NCBI GenBank assembly: GCA_038889235.1 | Contig: JAWAHN010000001.1 | Coordinates: 468,499-532,498 of the forward strand | DNA from: Candidatus Jordarchaeales archaeon | GTDB taxonomy: Archaea > Asgardarchaeota > Jordiarchaeia > Jordiarchaeales > Freyrarchaeaceae | Length of the DNA: 64,000 nucleotides | Reading direction: 5' to 3' | In this document: positions 8,992 to 16,722 of the stretch, piece by piece | How the letters are laid out: each line of letters starts with the position of its first letter | How positions within the stretch are numbered: the first letter of the stretch is position 1 | Program-made: the position numbers and the translations under genes | The notes under the pieces: model-generated | Told to the model about the DNA's origin: nothing | The model's database searches: none | The model's input: only the letters and a program-made list of their open reading frames with translations

Positions 8992-11403
8992 TTACCAGAA
9001 CACTAACAAGAGGAACATGAACACCAAGACGCCGAGTAATAGGTACATTACGTTGACGTATGCTATCCCCGTTTGCGTCTTCCTGAACGAGTCGGAAACC
9101 TTGACAGTTACTGTGGCAGCTACGTAGTTCAGGCGGTCGAGCCCTCTTTCCACGTAGTTGTAGAGCGCCGATGCAAGGCTTAGGAAGCCATCAACGAAGA
9201 CCAAGTAGTATATCTGGTTTATGTACCAGCGGTTCCACAGGAACTTCCATATAGCACCGCCAACGCGGTTGCTTGTGACTTTGGACGGGTCTCCGCGCCT
9301 CGCTATGTAGTAGTACCATGCTGGAACAAATCCGACTACGAACATCGCTAAAGACGTCACTATGCTCATCCAGGCGCCAGCGAGCTCAGACATCCAGCCG
9401 CTGTAAGTGGTCAAGTGCAAGTATTCGTAGACTTCAAGTAACACGACTTGCTTGTGTGATAGCATGTGTTCGACGATGAAGTGCGGGTACTCTGAGAACG
9501 AGAGTCCACCTAGAAGGACTGGGCGGATGTACTCTGCGTGGAGCAAGTATGTTCCCAGCGGTCCGAGGAAGAACTGCCTGAAGAGCGGTTCAAGCCACCC
9601 TGCGGCTAACGTTGCCGCTGCTAGGATTACGAGTGGAACCCACATTACTGGCGGCGCCTCCTTGATTGGTCCGTGTTCCTCCTCGATTTTCTTGACGTGG
9701 CTGCTTGGTTCTCCGTGGAATACTAGGCCTATCATCCTGAAGGTGTAGAAGGTCGTTATCGCTACAACCACTGCTGCTAGAGCGTACACGGCTAGCTGGT
9801 TCGCTCTTAATGTAGCGCCGAATATTGCTTCTTTGCTGAAGAAGCCAGCGAAGCCAGGGAAGCCTGCTAGCGATAAGCCGCCGACCACCATGCATGCATA
9901 GGTTATGGGCATTTTCTGTTTGAGACCACCCATCTCGAACATGTCTTTGGTTTCAACTGCGTGAAGCACTGCTCCAGCGCAGAGGAATAGGAGTGCTTTG
10001 AATATCGCGTGAGCCATGAGGTGAAATGTTCCAGCAGTGAAGCCCGCAACGGACATTGTTGAGGAACCTACAACGCCTAGGGCAAGCATCATGTAGCCGA
10101 TCTGGCTTATCGTGGAGTAAGCGAGAACCTTCTTAAGTTCTCTTGAAACAACACCCATGGTTGCCGCTAGGAAAGCTGTGAAGACGCCTATGGACGCCAC
10201 GGTGTTAAAGAATGTGCTCAGGCCGTACTGGGTGGCTGTGTAGAGGAACACCCACTGCCCGGAGGTTAGCACTAGTGTAGACGCGTACTTGGTTGGCTCA
10301 AAAGCGGCTTCTAGTAGTATTTGCTGGGAACCGTAGAATATGGGAAGCATGCGCGCTACGAGATACACGCCTGCCTTAACCATCGTGGCGGCGTGTATCA
10401 ACGCTGAAACCGTTGTTGGACCAGCCATTGCTTCTGGCAACCACTCGTGCAGTGGGAACTGAGCCGACTTAGCTACCGGCCCGCCGAAGAGTAGGAGGGC
10501 TACTGTCGGTAGCAGTCCTCTTAGCGCTAAATCTGTGACCCAGCCTATGCTACCTACACTGTAGTTTATGGCGGCGTTTTGCTGTAACTGGACGAGGTTG
10601 AACGTTCCCGAGAAGAAGAAGATCAGCGCTATGGCGATCAGCAGTGCCACGTCTCCTATTTTCGTCATTATGAATGCTTTCATACCGCAGAGGGCGTTGT
10701 ACTCTCCTTCGGTCGGCCTGTATTCTGGGGTGTCTTTAGGCGCGGTGCATGGCTCCTCTTTCTTGTGCCAGAAGCCAATTAGCGCCCAGCTGCACAGTCC
10801 GACTATTTCCCAGCCTATGAAAAGCTGTAGGAGGTTGTCGGTCACCACCAGCATTGTCATGCCGCCTATGAAGAAGTTCATGAAGAACCAGTACCTCGTG
10901 AGGTCCGGGTCACCGTGCATGTAGCCTAGTGAGAAGACCATTATGAGGAAGCCTATGCAGGTTACAATGCACGCCATGAAGACGCTTAACGGATCGACGA
11001 GTACTCCTGCGTATATTCCCTTAGGTATCATGAAAGCGTATGGGGCCTGCCAGAATTCTATCGGCGGGTTTACTGGGAGCCAGGGTATCCAGAGGATTTT
11101 TGCGTTATATGGTAGGAGCGAGATCCAGCGTAAAGTTATAGGTATGCTTGCCCCTTGAACTGTTAGGGTGAATTTTAGATCCCAAGGTATTGGGCTCTCG
11201 CCTATCAGTATTTCTGGCTGTGAAAGTACCACGAACCCGTTCACCACGTCGGGTATCATTGATACCGCGAAGACTGCGGCTGCTGCCGAGAAGAGGACAG
11301 CCATTATGTCTCTGACCTTCGGGTGTATTTTAGCAAGGGCGGGCGTTAGGGCCGCACCTATCATGGGGATTATCCAGCAGAGCCAGGCGGCGTTGGGCAA
11401 CAT
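8992..11403 (-). CDS. fpoL: Fpo/Nuo-type complex, antiporter-like subunit L
   Basis: At 803 residues this is longer than bacterial NuoL (about 610). Key blocks are FIGWEIVGLCSWALIGFWH near 195 (membrane Glu), AKSAQFPLHEWLPEAMAGPT near 315 and LKKVLAYSTISQIGYM near 430. The C-terminal part carries several extra helices and a final membrane segment (YVNVMYLLLGVLVFMFLLL), as expected for the long lateral helix and anchor of NuoL/FpoL. ATG 11403 follows GGTGGTAG. It lies between fpoK and fpoM in the same operon. Confidence 0.93.
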   Translation of the reverse strand: MLPNAAWLCWIIPMIGAALTPALAKIHPKVRDIMAVLFSAAAAVFAVSMIPDVVNGFVVLSQPEILIGESPIPWDLKFTLTVQGASIPITLRWISLLPYNAKILWIPWLPVNPPIEFWQAPYAFMIPKGIYAGVLVDPLSVFMACIVTCIGFLIMVFSLGYMHGDPDLTRYWFFMNFFIGGMTMLVVTDNLLQLFIGWEIVGLCSWALIGFWHKKEEPCTAPKDTPEYRPTEGEYNALCGMKAFIMTKIGDVALLIAIALIFFFSGTFNLVQLQQNAAINYSVGSIGWVTDLALRGLLPTVALLLFGGPVAKSAQFPLHEWLPEAMAGPTTVSALIHAATMVKAGVYLVARMLPIFYGSQQILLEAAFEPTKYASTLVLTSGQWVFLYTATQYGLSTFFNTVASIGVFTAFLAATMGVVSRELKKVLAYSTISQIGYMMLALGVVGSSTMSVAGFTAGTFHLMAHAIFKALLFLCAGAVLHAVETKDMFEMGGLKQKMPITYACMVVGGLSLAGFPGFAGFFSKEAIFGATLRANQLAVYALAAVVVAITTFYTFRMIGLVFHGEPSSHVKKIEEEHGPIKEAPPVMWVPLVILAAATLAAGWLEPLFRQFFLGPLGTYLLHAEYIRPVLLGGLSFSEYPHFIVEHMLSHKQVVLLEVYEYLHLTTYSGWMSELAGAWMSIVTSLAMFVVGFVPAWYYYIARRGDPSKVTSNRVGGAIWKFLWNRWYINQIYYLVFVDGFLSLASALYNYVERGLDRLNYVAATVTVKVSDSFRKTQTGIAYVNVMYLLLGVLVFMFLLLVFW

Positions 11404-11425
11404 TTTTCTACCACCCCTTCTTAAA

Positions 11426-11863
11426 TCACCATTTCAGTCTTCTCATCTTTTGAACATCCAACGTTCCATAATGCCTGTATAGGGCGATCACGAAGGATAA
11501 CGCTATAGCGGTTACACAGCTTGCCAGTACTATTGATGTCATGACCATGGAGTGGGCGAGCGGGTCCACGAACAACGGGTTAAATTGCACTGCTTCCATG
11601 AGGAAGCTGCCGTAGAGGGCTAAGGCCACCGGGTCGGAGTGGACGACGTTGAGTAGAAGCATGTAGATCCCCTGGATCCATTGCGTTACCCACCGGTATG
11701 CTGAAAGCGCTATCAGATTTAGGTGAGCGGCGTTGATGAGTATTTCTATCCCGATGACTATCTTGATCAAGTTTCTCTTTGTGGCCACAGCGTAGAGCCC
11801 TATTCCGTACAATATCGCTGCTATGCCTAGGTATAGTCCGGGGGAGAGGGGTAGTGCCATCAT
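11426..11863 (-). CDS. fpoK: Fpo/Nuo-type complex, subunit K (with loop insertion)
   Basis: This is a 145-residue membrane protein. The NuoK core is clear: the conserved membrane Glu in KIVIGIEILINAAHLNLIAL near residue 40 and the third helix DPLAHSMVMTSIVLASCVTA near residue 105. Typical NuoK has about 100 residues; here about 40 extra residues lie between the second and third helices (YRWVTQWIQGIYMLLLNVV onward). The start is ATG 11863, with GAGGTGATAA upstream. The gene begins 3 nt after fpoJ2. Confidence 0.85.
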   Translation of the reverse strand: MMALPLSPGLYLGIAAILYGIGLYAVATKRNLIKIVIGIEILINAAHLNLIALSAYRWVTQWIQGIYMLLLNVVHSDPVALALYGSFLMEAVQFNPLFVDPLAHSMVMTSIVLASCVTAIALSFVIALYRHYGTLDVQKMRRLKW

Positions 11864-11866
11864 TTA

Positions 11867-12181
11867 TCACCTCTCTTTTTTCTCCTCTCTAAAGAGTATG
11901 GACGCTCCTATCGCTGCGGCGACTATTGCTACTCCTTGGAAAATCGTGTCGAAAAGCCGCGTGGACCACATGTAGACGCCTTCATAGAAGCCTATTTGAG
12001 CTACTGGAATCATGGTCACGTTTACTGACGGCATAAGTAGTTCTACGGTGCAAGTGAATAACTGGTATGAGAATGGTTTAAGCCAGAGCATGTTTATGAG
12101 GATCACTGCGACGGCGCCAGCGAGGATTATTCCCGACAGTATTCTAGCGGCTTTTAAAACAAGCTTTTTCTTCTCACTCAT
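11867..12181 (-). CDS. fpoJ: Fpo/Nuo-type complex, C-terminal half of split subunit J
   Basis: This 104-residue hydrophobic protein has a first membrane helix near residues 12-32 and a second near 78-96 (FDTIFQGVAIVAAAIGASIL), ending in a charged tail. Its place between the N-terminal J-like protein and K, and its size, match the second half of the split J subunit seen in Fpo operons. Its ATG overlaps the fpoJ1 stop by 4 nt, so translation is probably coupled. Sequence alone gives only weak family signal; the assignment leans on gene order. Confidence 0.75.
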   Translation of the reverse strand: MSEKKKLVLKAARILSGIILAGAVAVILINMLWLKPFSYQLFTCTVELLMPSVNVTMIPVAQIGFYEGVYMWSTRLFDTIFQGVAIVAAAIGASILFREEKKER

Positions 12182-12438
12182 TCCTCTTCACGCTCCACAG
12201 GTTCTTGCGCCACGTTAATTGTTACTAGCAGGAGGACAGCTATGGCTCCAGCAAATATTACTAGTTGGAGCGCGGCGACCCATGGCGCGAAGAGGAGGTA
12301 GAACAGGATCCCCAGTACGATGCACATGCCAGCGAAAGAGATTACAGCGTAGTCGAGGCGTTTGACTTCAACGGCGATCACTGCCAAGACTACTGCTATT
12401 GCCAGAAGCAAGCCGTGAACAATTGTAGGGCTCAACAT
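12178..12438 (-). CDS. fpoJ: Fpo/Nuo-type complex, N-terminal half of split subunit J
   Basis: This is an 86-residue membrane protein with three helices. The segment FAPWVAALQLVIFAGAIAVLLLVTI carries the pattern of NuoJ helix 3 (the conserved AxLQxxIYAGAIxVLFLFVIM region). The frame opens at ATG 12447, but AGAGG abuts that ATG, whereas ATG 12438 has it 9 nt upstream, so 12438 is preferred. This is the first gene of the operon; no A, B, C, D, H or I subunit gene precedes it. Confidence 0.85.
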   Translation of the reverse strand: MLSPTIVHGLLLAIAVVLAVIAVEVKRLDYAVISFAGMCIVLGILFYLLFAPWVAALQLVIFAGAIAVLLLVTINVAQEPVEREEE

Positions 12439-12497
12439 TTTGGGCATCCTCTCTTTTTAGAGAGTTTTAAGGTGACAAAACAGCTTCATGTGTTTTC

Positions 12498-12512
12498 AAT
12501 ATTTAACTTTAA
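12498..12512 (-). promoter_or_regulatory. TATA-like element for the Fpo operon
   Basis: On the minus strand AAAGTTAAATATTG lies 60-75 nt upstream of the fpoJ1 start, a purine-rich BRE-like stretch followed by an AT-rich box. This is the best promoter candidate for the six-gene operon. Confidence 0.4.
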
Positions 12513-12606
12513 CGTTTATCAAGAAGGGAGATTAGGCGAGGAGCTACGAAATCTGCCTAAAAGAATAAATAGGGGTTTTCGCTTAGAGTTTTCCTGGCAT
12601 GGAAGT

Positions 12607-12699
12607 GGGCCCCTAGCTCAGCCTGGTAGAGCTTAGAGCGCTAAAAGCACCCGGTTCGCACCCGGGAGGCCGCGGGTTCAAATCCCGCGGGGTCCACCA
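12607..12699 (+). tRNA. tRNA-Ala(CGC) with a 16-nt insertion between D arm and anticodon arm
   Basis: The acceptor GGGCCCC (12607-12613) pairs with GGGGTCC (12689-12695), followed by A and an encoded CCA. The D arm is 12616-12632. The anticodon arm CCCGG-TTCGCAC-CCGGG (12650-12666) gives anticodon CGC with U33 and A37. The T arm is GCGGG-TTCAAAT-CCCGC. Between the D arm and the anticodon stem lie 17 nt instead of 1, so 16 nt are extra; removing them leaves a standard 74-nt tRNA. The insertion can fold as TTAG-AGCG-CTAA, but I could not draw a strict bulge-helix-bulge. A TATA-like AGAATAAATAGG lies about 35-45 nt upstream. Confidence 0.88.
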
Positions 12700-13054
12700 C
12701 CTTCTACTTCTTAATCTCTGTGCCTTATTAATGCGAATCCTACTTGCGTGTTGTGCCGGGAGGCCGAAGCTTTCGTACAATTTGCTTTTTAGGCTTTTGC
12801 GGATTGGCGGGCTGTAGGGGGAAGAATGAGCTGCGCTTTCGACTAGTGGTTTCATTTCCCAGCTTGGTCCCTTTTGTTGTCGGAAAGTTTAGTTGATTGT
12901 ATCTTGTTGCTTAGATGAGAAACGTTTTTTAGCTTCTCTCTTTTTGTTGCTGGCGAGTGCTGGCTGAAGCCGCGGTTTCACACCATGTCCTCAGAAATTT
13001 AAGGGAGCTCTGAGTTCTTGAAGAGGTTTCCGCTGCGGGTATGAGGTGGGGATA
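12700..13054. other. Intergenic stretch, nothing recognised
   Basis: About 355 nt between tRNA-Ala and the AOR gene. I found no convincing ORF, tRNA or repeat. It should hold the AOR promoter; the AT-rich stretch AGAAATTTAAGGGAG near 12990-13005 is a candidate TATA region. Confidence 0.4.
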
Positions 13055-14971
13055 GTGTACGGATATTCCGGTAGAGTTCTCATTGTCGATCTTTCAAGGG
13101 GGAAAGTGAAGGGTGTTGAGCTGAATAGGTCACTTATCGAGCTTTTTATTGGAGGTCTAGGGGGGAATCTGAAGCTTATAGCTGACTTTAGTGATAGGTG
13201 GGTTCACCCGTACTCCCCTGATGCTTGCCTGGTACTGGGTGCCGGTCCGCTCGTAGGTACTGTAGCTCCGGGTGCGGCGAAGGTTTCGGCTGTCTGTAAG
13301 TTTCCGCTTACCGAAACATATGGTTTCTCTTCTGGAGGGTTTGTTTTCGGGGTGTTGATGAAAGCCGCCGGATATGACCACATTGTTATTAAAGGGCGGG
13401 CTAAAAGGCCGGTATACTTGGATGTCTCCGACTGCGGTGTAGAGATTTGTGACGCAAGAGATCTGTGGGGTCGAGACGTCTACGATGTTACGAGGGAGCT
13501 GCAGGGACGGTATGGAATGTGCGGTGTTCTAACTATCGGGCAAGCAGGAGAGAAGCTGGTTAGATTTTCTGTGGCTATAATGGATTTGTGTTCCAGTCTC
13601 GGAAGGGGGGGAATGGGCGCGGTTATGGGTTCTAAGAACCTGAAAGCGGTGGTTGTTAGGGGAGAAAGAGGGGTGGAGGTTGCCGACGAAGAAGGGTTCC
13701 TCGAGAAGGCTTCAATGGTTGTCGAAAGAATATGCAGCAACCCGCGTTACGATGCTTGGGTTAAGTTTGGCTCTATGACTTGTTGGGAGTTCAGGACGGG
13801 GTTGATAAAGGCGTGGCCTTGCGATGGTTGGAGGGGGCTTATGCCGGGGAGAGAGGCTGAAGCATTGTTCGGACCAAAGGTTTTTGTTGAAAAGGTCAAA
13901 GAGAGAACTTTATCCTGCCCCTCATGCCCCGTTGGAGACAGACTCATTGCCAGATTTGATGATGAAGGAGGGGGGAGCGTTTGCATGTCCCAGTTTTTTG
14001 GGCCAGCTTACGCTTTCGGAGTACGCTGCAAAGTGGGAGATGGTAGAAAGATCGCCTACTGCTACTATTTGGCTAATAAGTACGGGATAGACTACACGAC
14101 TCTGGCTTCTGTCGTCGAGCTAGTTAAAATATTGCGGGAGAGAGGTTACGTGAAGACTAGTTTTGGCAGCGACGAGTTCGAGGAAACAGTGAACTTGATT
14201 AAGGCGGTCTCGCTAAGGGAGAAGTTAGGTGGAATTCTAGCTGAGGGACCTGTAAGGGCTGCAGCGAAGTTTAATGCCGGCCTCCTCGAAGAGATAGTCA
14301 GTATTAAAGGTATGGACCCCCCGCTGGATGGAAGATTTAACTTTGGCACAGAGGCGTTTGAGGTGATAGTTAATCCAATGGGGGGGCATTACATATCGGG
14401 TTTCTCTCCAACGTTCATGATTGGGGCAAGCTTTGGCAAGCTTAAAAAATTCTGCGCCAGGATAGGGGTTCCCAAGGAGGCGATAGATAGAATATTTACG
14501 CCTTCGTTTAACGTTGCAAGGATGACGCGTTATGTTGAGGATTGGTACGCTGTCCTATCTTCGCTGGGGATTTGCTGCCGCCAGCCGGTGGCTCAAGGGT
14601 ATTCGATAGCAATCCTAGCCGAGCTGTATACTCTAGCCACAGGTGTGAAGATGTCCCCTAAGAGACTTATTAAGGTTGGAGAGCGCGCTTGGAACCTTTT
14701 GAAGATCCTCAATGTGAGGGAGGGGTTTTCCAGGAAGGACGACGTTTTTCCTGAAAAGTGGTTGAAGGAGCCTCTTAAAGGGGAGAACATTGTTATGCGG
14801 CTCATGGATTACTACAGGAGTAAAAACATAGGAGTGGACGAGGCGGAGAAGCTTCTCGACGACTATTATGCTGAAAGAGAGTGGAGTATTGAGTGCGGGA
14901 CGCCGACTGAGAGTAAACTCGCTGAACTAGACTTGCTATCTATAGCGAGAAAGATGGGCATTCTAGGGTGA
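13055..14971 (+). CDS. Aldehyde:ferredoxin oxidoreductase family tungstoenzyme, variant cluster motif
   Basis: The protein has about 638 residues. The N-terminal AOR domain has the MYGYSGRVLIVDL start typical of the family, which favours GTG 13055 (GGTGGGG just upstream) over GTG 13046. The pterin-binding block GRGGMGAVMGSKNLKAVVV lies near residue 185. The Fe-S motif, usually CxxCxxxC, reads CPSCPVGD near residue 285, with Asp in place of the third Cys; a late Cys is present in LSSLGICCRQPV. It would oxidise an aldehyde to an acid and reduce ferredoxin, but the substrate cannot be read. The gene after it (6 nt downstream) is probably co-transcribed. Confidence 0.88.
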   Translation: MYGYSGRVLIVDLSRGKVKGVELNRSLIELFIGGLGGNLKLIADFSDRWVHPYSPDACLVLGAGPLVGTVAPGAAKVSAVCKFPLTETYGFSSGGFVFGVLMKAAGYDHIVIKGRAKRPVYLDVSDCGVEICDARDLWGRDVYDVTRELQGRYGMCGVLTIGQAGEKLVRFSVAIMDLCSSLGRGGMGAVMGSKNLKAVVVRGERGVEVADEEGFLEKASMVVERICSNPRYDAWVKFGSMTCWEFRTGLIKAWPCDGWRGLMPGREAEALFGPKVFVEKVKERTLSCPSCPVGDRLIARFDDEGGGSVCMSQFFGPAYAFGVRCKVGDGRKIAYCYYLANKYGIDYTTLASVVELVKILRERGYVKTSFGSDEFEETVNLIKAVSLREKLGGILAEGPVRAAAKFNAGLLEEIVSIKGMDPPLDGRFNFGTEAFEVIVNPMGGHYISGFSPTFMIGASFGKLKKFCARIGVPKEAIDRIFTPSFNVARMTRYVEDWYAVLSSLGICCRQPVAQGYSIAILAELYTLATGVKMSPKRLIKVGERAWNLLKILNVREGFSRKDDVFPEKWLKEPLKGENIVMRLMDYYRSKNIGVDEAEKLLDDYYAEREWSIECGTPTESKLAELDLLSIARKMGILG

Positions 14972-14977
14972 GGAAGG

Positions 14978-15376
14978 GTGGTTGAGGGAGGAGTGTGGTC
15001 AGAGGGGGAGGGAAGGCTAAAGGTATGGTGCACTATGACGAGAATGGGTGAGGGAATTGTCTTCTGTCTAGGGGGAGGGGAGAAGACGCATATTGGGGCT
15101 ATCTCGTTAGCTGTACCATACAAGAAGAAAGACGGCGAGTGGTCTGTTTCGGTTTCGACTATAACGCTTCCAGCTCACAGGGATGATGTACTCACACGCA
15201 TTATCGCCGAGAAAGTCGCCAGGGTGACCGGCAGCGTGGTTGTGGCCGTCGGAGGCGTGCACGTGGAGGCGGCGTCCGAGAAGGAGATAAATGAAATAAT
15301 TAGCAACACTGAGAGGCTCGCTGAAAAAGTTGCAGTAGAGCTAAGGAGGTGTAAAGCTGCTAATCTGGTCGACTAG
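14978..15376 (+). CDS. LpdD-like / PAC4-like conserved small protein
   Basis: This 132-residue protein has a glycine-rich beta motif CLGGGEKTHIGAISLAVPY near residue 30-48, a STITLPAHRDD segment, and a C-terminal helix. The pattern resembles the LpdD-like family of small proteasome-chaperone-fold proteins that accompany UbiD-type decarboxylases in some genomes; no UbiD is nearby here. The start is uncertain: GTG 14978 is directly behind AGGAAGG, and ATG 15035 is also in frame. The 3' end overlaps the convergent deacetylase gene by 36 nt. Family assignment is tentative. Confidence 0.6.
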   Translation: MVEGGVWSEGEGRLKVWCTMTRMGEGIVFCLGGGEKTHIGAISLAVPYKKKDGEWSVSVSTITLPAHRDDVLTRIIAEKVARVTGSVVVAVGGVHVEAASEKEINEIISNTERLAEKVAVELRRCKAANLVD

Positions 15377-16402
15377 GGAGTTGACAAAGCTTTTAAGGTC
15401 TCGGGGTATAGGGCCGGCGCGCTCCACTTCATCAAAGTACTCTATTTTGGCGTCAACTATACGTGAAACTACCGCCGCTATAGAGAGAGGGAGGGCTAGT
15501 AGACTGTAGCCTCCCTCGAGTATGAAAGAAACACGGCCTCTGCAATACTCGTCTGCGGCTGTAATTATGTGACTGGTTATTTCAGCGTGATCCAATGCTT
15601 GAAGGAACATATTTCCAACGGGGTCGTCGTAATGCGTGTCTAACCCGAGGGATACAACTATGATGTCCGGTTTAAACCACTCCGCCGCGCAGTGAAACAC
15701 TCTTTCGAAAACCCACATGTATGGTTCCCCGCGGACCCCCAGAGGAAGCGGAACATTGATGGTATATCCCTCCCCTTCACCGTAGCCGGCTTCGTCCACC
15801 CACCCTGCACCAGCAATCTCCTGGTCGTATTCGTGAAAGGAGAGAAAGAGGACTGAGGGGTCAGAGTAGAATATTTGTTCTGTTCCGTCTCCCGGGTGGG
15901 CGTCTACGTCTACAATCATCACCTTCTTGATTCCTTTACACTGGCAGTACTTTACCGCGATTGCGGCGTTGTTAAAGAAGCATAGCCCGGAGGTGTGACT
16001 CAAACCGGCGTGGTGTCCTGGAGGGCGTAATAGTGCCAGTGAACGGCGGCTTCGTCCTTCGATGATCGCACTGACTGCTTCTATAGCTCCTCCTGCTGCC
16101 AGGCAAGCTAGCCTAAAAGTGTCCTTGGTTGTGAAGCTGGACGATCCAGCTTCGCCTCTCTCAAAGTTCGATAGCTCTCTTACGAGGTCGTAGAGGTAGG
16201 GGGTGTGCACACTTAAAATTTCCTCCTTCGAAGCTGGGCGCGGGGAGACGACTTCTAAGTGTTCTAGGAGGTGGTACTCTTTTAACCGGCGCATTGTTAA
16301 TGAAACTCTTTCGGGACGCTCGAAGCTTTCCATCCAAGGCTTAGTAAAAAATGGAGAGTGGAGGACACCGTATAGTTCATGGTAAACTAGTGTAAGAGAC
16401 AT
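15341..16402 (-). CDS. Histone deacetylase-like amidohydrolase (AcuC/HDAC superfamily)
   Basis: This 353-residue arginase/deacetylase-fold enzyme uses zinc to remove acyl groups from amines. Visible motifs: LLRPPGHHAG near 125 (tandem catalytic His), CFFNNAAIAVKY, IVDVDAHPGDGT near 165 (zinc-binding Asp and His) and VSLGLDTHYDDPVG near 250 (third zinc ligand Asp). The substrate might be an acetylated protein, polyamine or amino acid; sequence does not decide. It is the last minus-strand gene before the tRNA-Arg(GCG)-argS cluster and overlaps the LpdD-like gene tail to tail. Confidence 0.88.
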   Translation of the reverse strand: MSLTLVYHELYGVLHSPFFTKPWMESFERPERVSLTMRRLKEYHLLEHLEVVSPRPASKEEILSVHTPYLYDLVRELSNFERGEAGSSSFTTKDTFRLACLAAGGAIEAVSAIIEGRSRRSLALLRPPGHHAGLSHTSGLCFFNNAAIAVKYCQCKGIKKVMIVDVDAHPGDGTEQIFYSDPSVLFLSFHEYDQEIAGAGWVDEAGYGEGEGYTINVPLPLGVRGEPYMWVFERVFHCAAEWFKPDIIVVSLGLDTHYDDPVGNMFLQALDHAEITSHIITAADEYCRGRVSFILEGGYSLLALPLSIAAVVSRIVDAKIEYFDEVERAGPIPRDLKSFVNSLVDQISSFTPP

Positions 16403-16487
16403 TGAACCACCTTCGAAAATAGAACTTTACAGGTAGATTTTTGAGTAAGTGTGTGGGACGCAGAAAGGTTTTATTAGAAAATGTTGA

Positions 16488-16659
16488 CGGGCCCCGCGGG
16501 ACTTGTTCTGGGAAACCCATTTGAACCCTTAGCCGGGAAGGGTGAACCCCCTTGGACCCTGCGACCACCAGCTTTCTACGCTTAGGGCACCGCAGGCGTA
16601 CGCCTCAAAACGTTGGCGCCCTGTCAGGCATTAATAGATCCTGGCTGGGCGAGGGGCCC
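16488..16659 (-). tRNA. tRNA-Arg(GCG) interrupted by five introns
   Basis: Acceptor GGGCCCC (16659-16653) pairs with GGGGCCC (16495-16489); discriminator G is 16488 and CCA is not encoded. Inferred introns: D loop 16637-16623 (15 nt), position 29/30 16613-16598 (16 nt), 37/38 16589-16574 (16 nt), 50/51 16560-16529 (32 nt), 58/59 16520-16503 (18 nt). Splicing leaves exactly 75 nt with perfect stems: D stem GCCC/GGGC, anticodon stem CCAGC/GCTGG, loop CTGCGGA, T stem GCGGG/CCCGC. Each intron allows a 4-bp central helix between 3-nt bulges, for example GUUC/GAAC at 58/59 with a UGGG-UUU-CCCA intron hairpin, CUGC/GUAG at 37/38 and CAGG/CCUG in the D loop. A TATA-like CTTAATATGC lies at 16682-16691. 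Confidence 0.85.
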
Positions 16660-16722
16660 GTGAAGAAGAAATGTAAGCGCCGCATATTAAGCTTTCCTTT
16701 AGCGGTTGTGCTGGAAGGAGAT

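Noticed and set aside
11580-11870. Second frame of 96 codons over fpoK
   Set aside because: Composition is arginine/histidine rich and non-membrane; it is a shadow of fpoK in another frame.
12613-12855. 80-codon minus-strand frame across tRNA-Ala
   Set aside because: It runs through the tRNA gene on the other strand and has no ribosome-binding site or family signal.
16488-16659. Reading tRNA 16488-16659 as tRNA-Lys(TTT) or Gln(TTG) from the loop CGTTTTGA
   Set aside because: That reading leaves a mismatch in the anticodon stem (CCAAC against GCTGG). Removing a 29/30 intron restores a perfect CCAGC/GCTGG stem with anticodon GCG, and the D arm matches the neighbouring tRNA-Arg.
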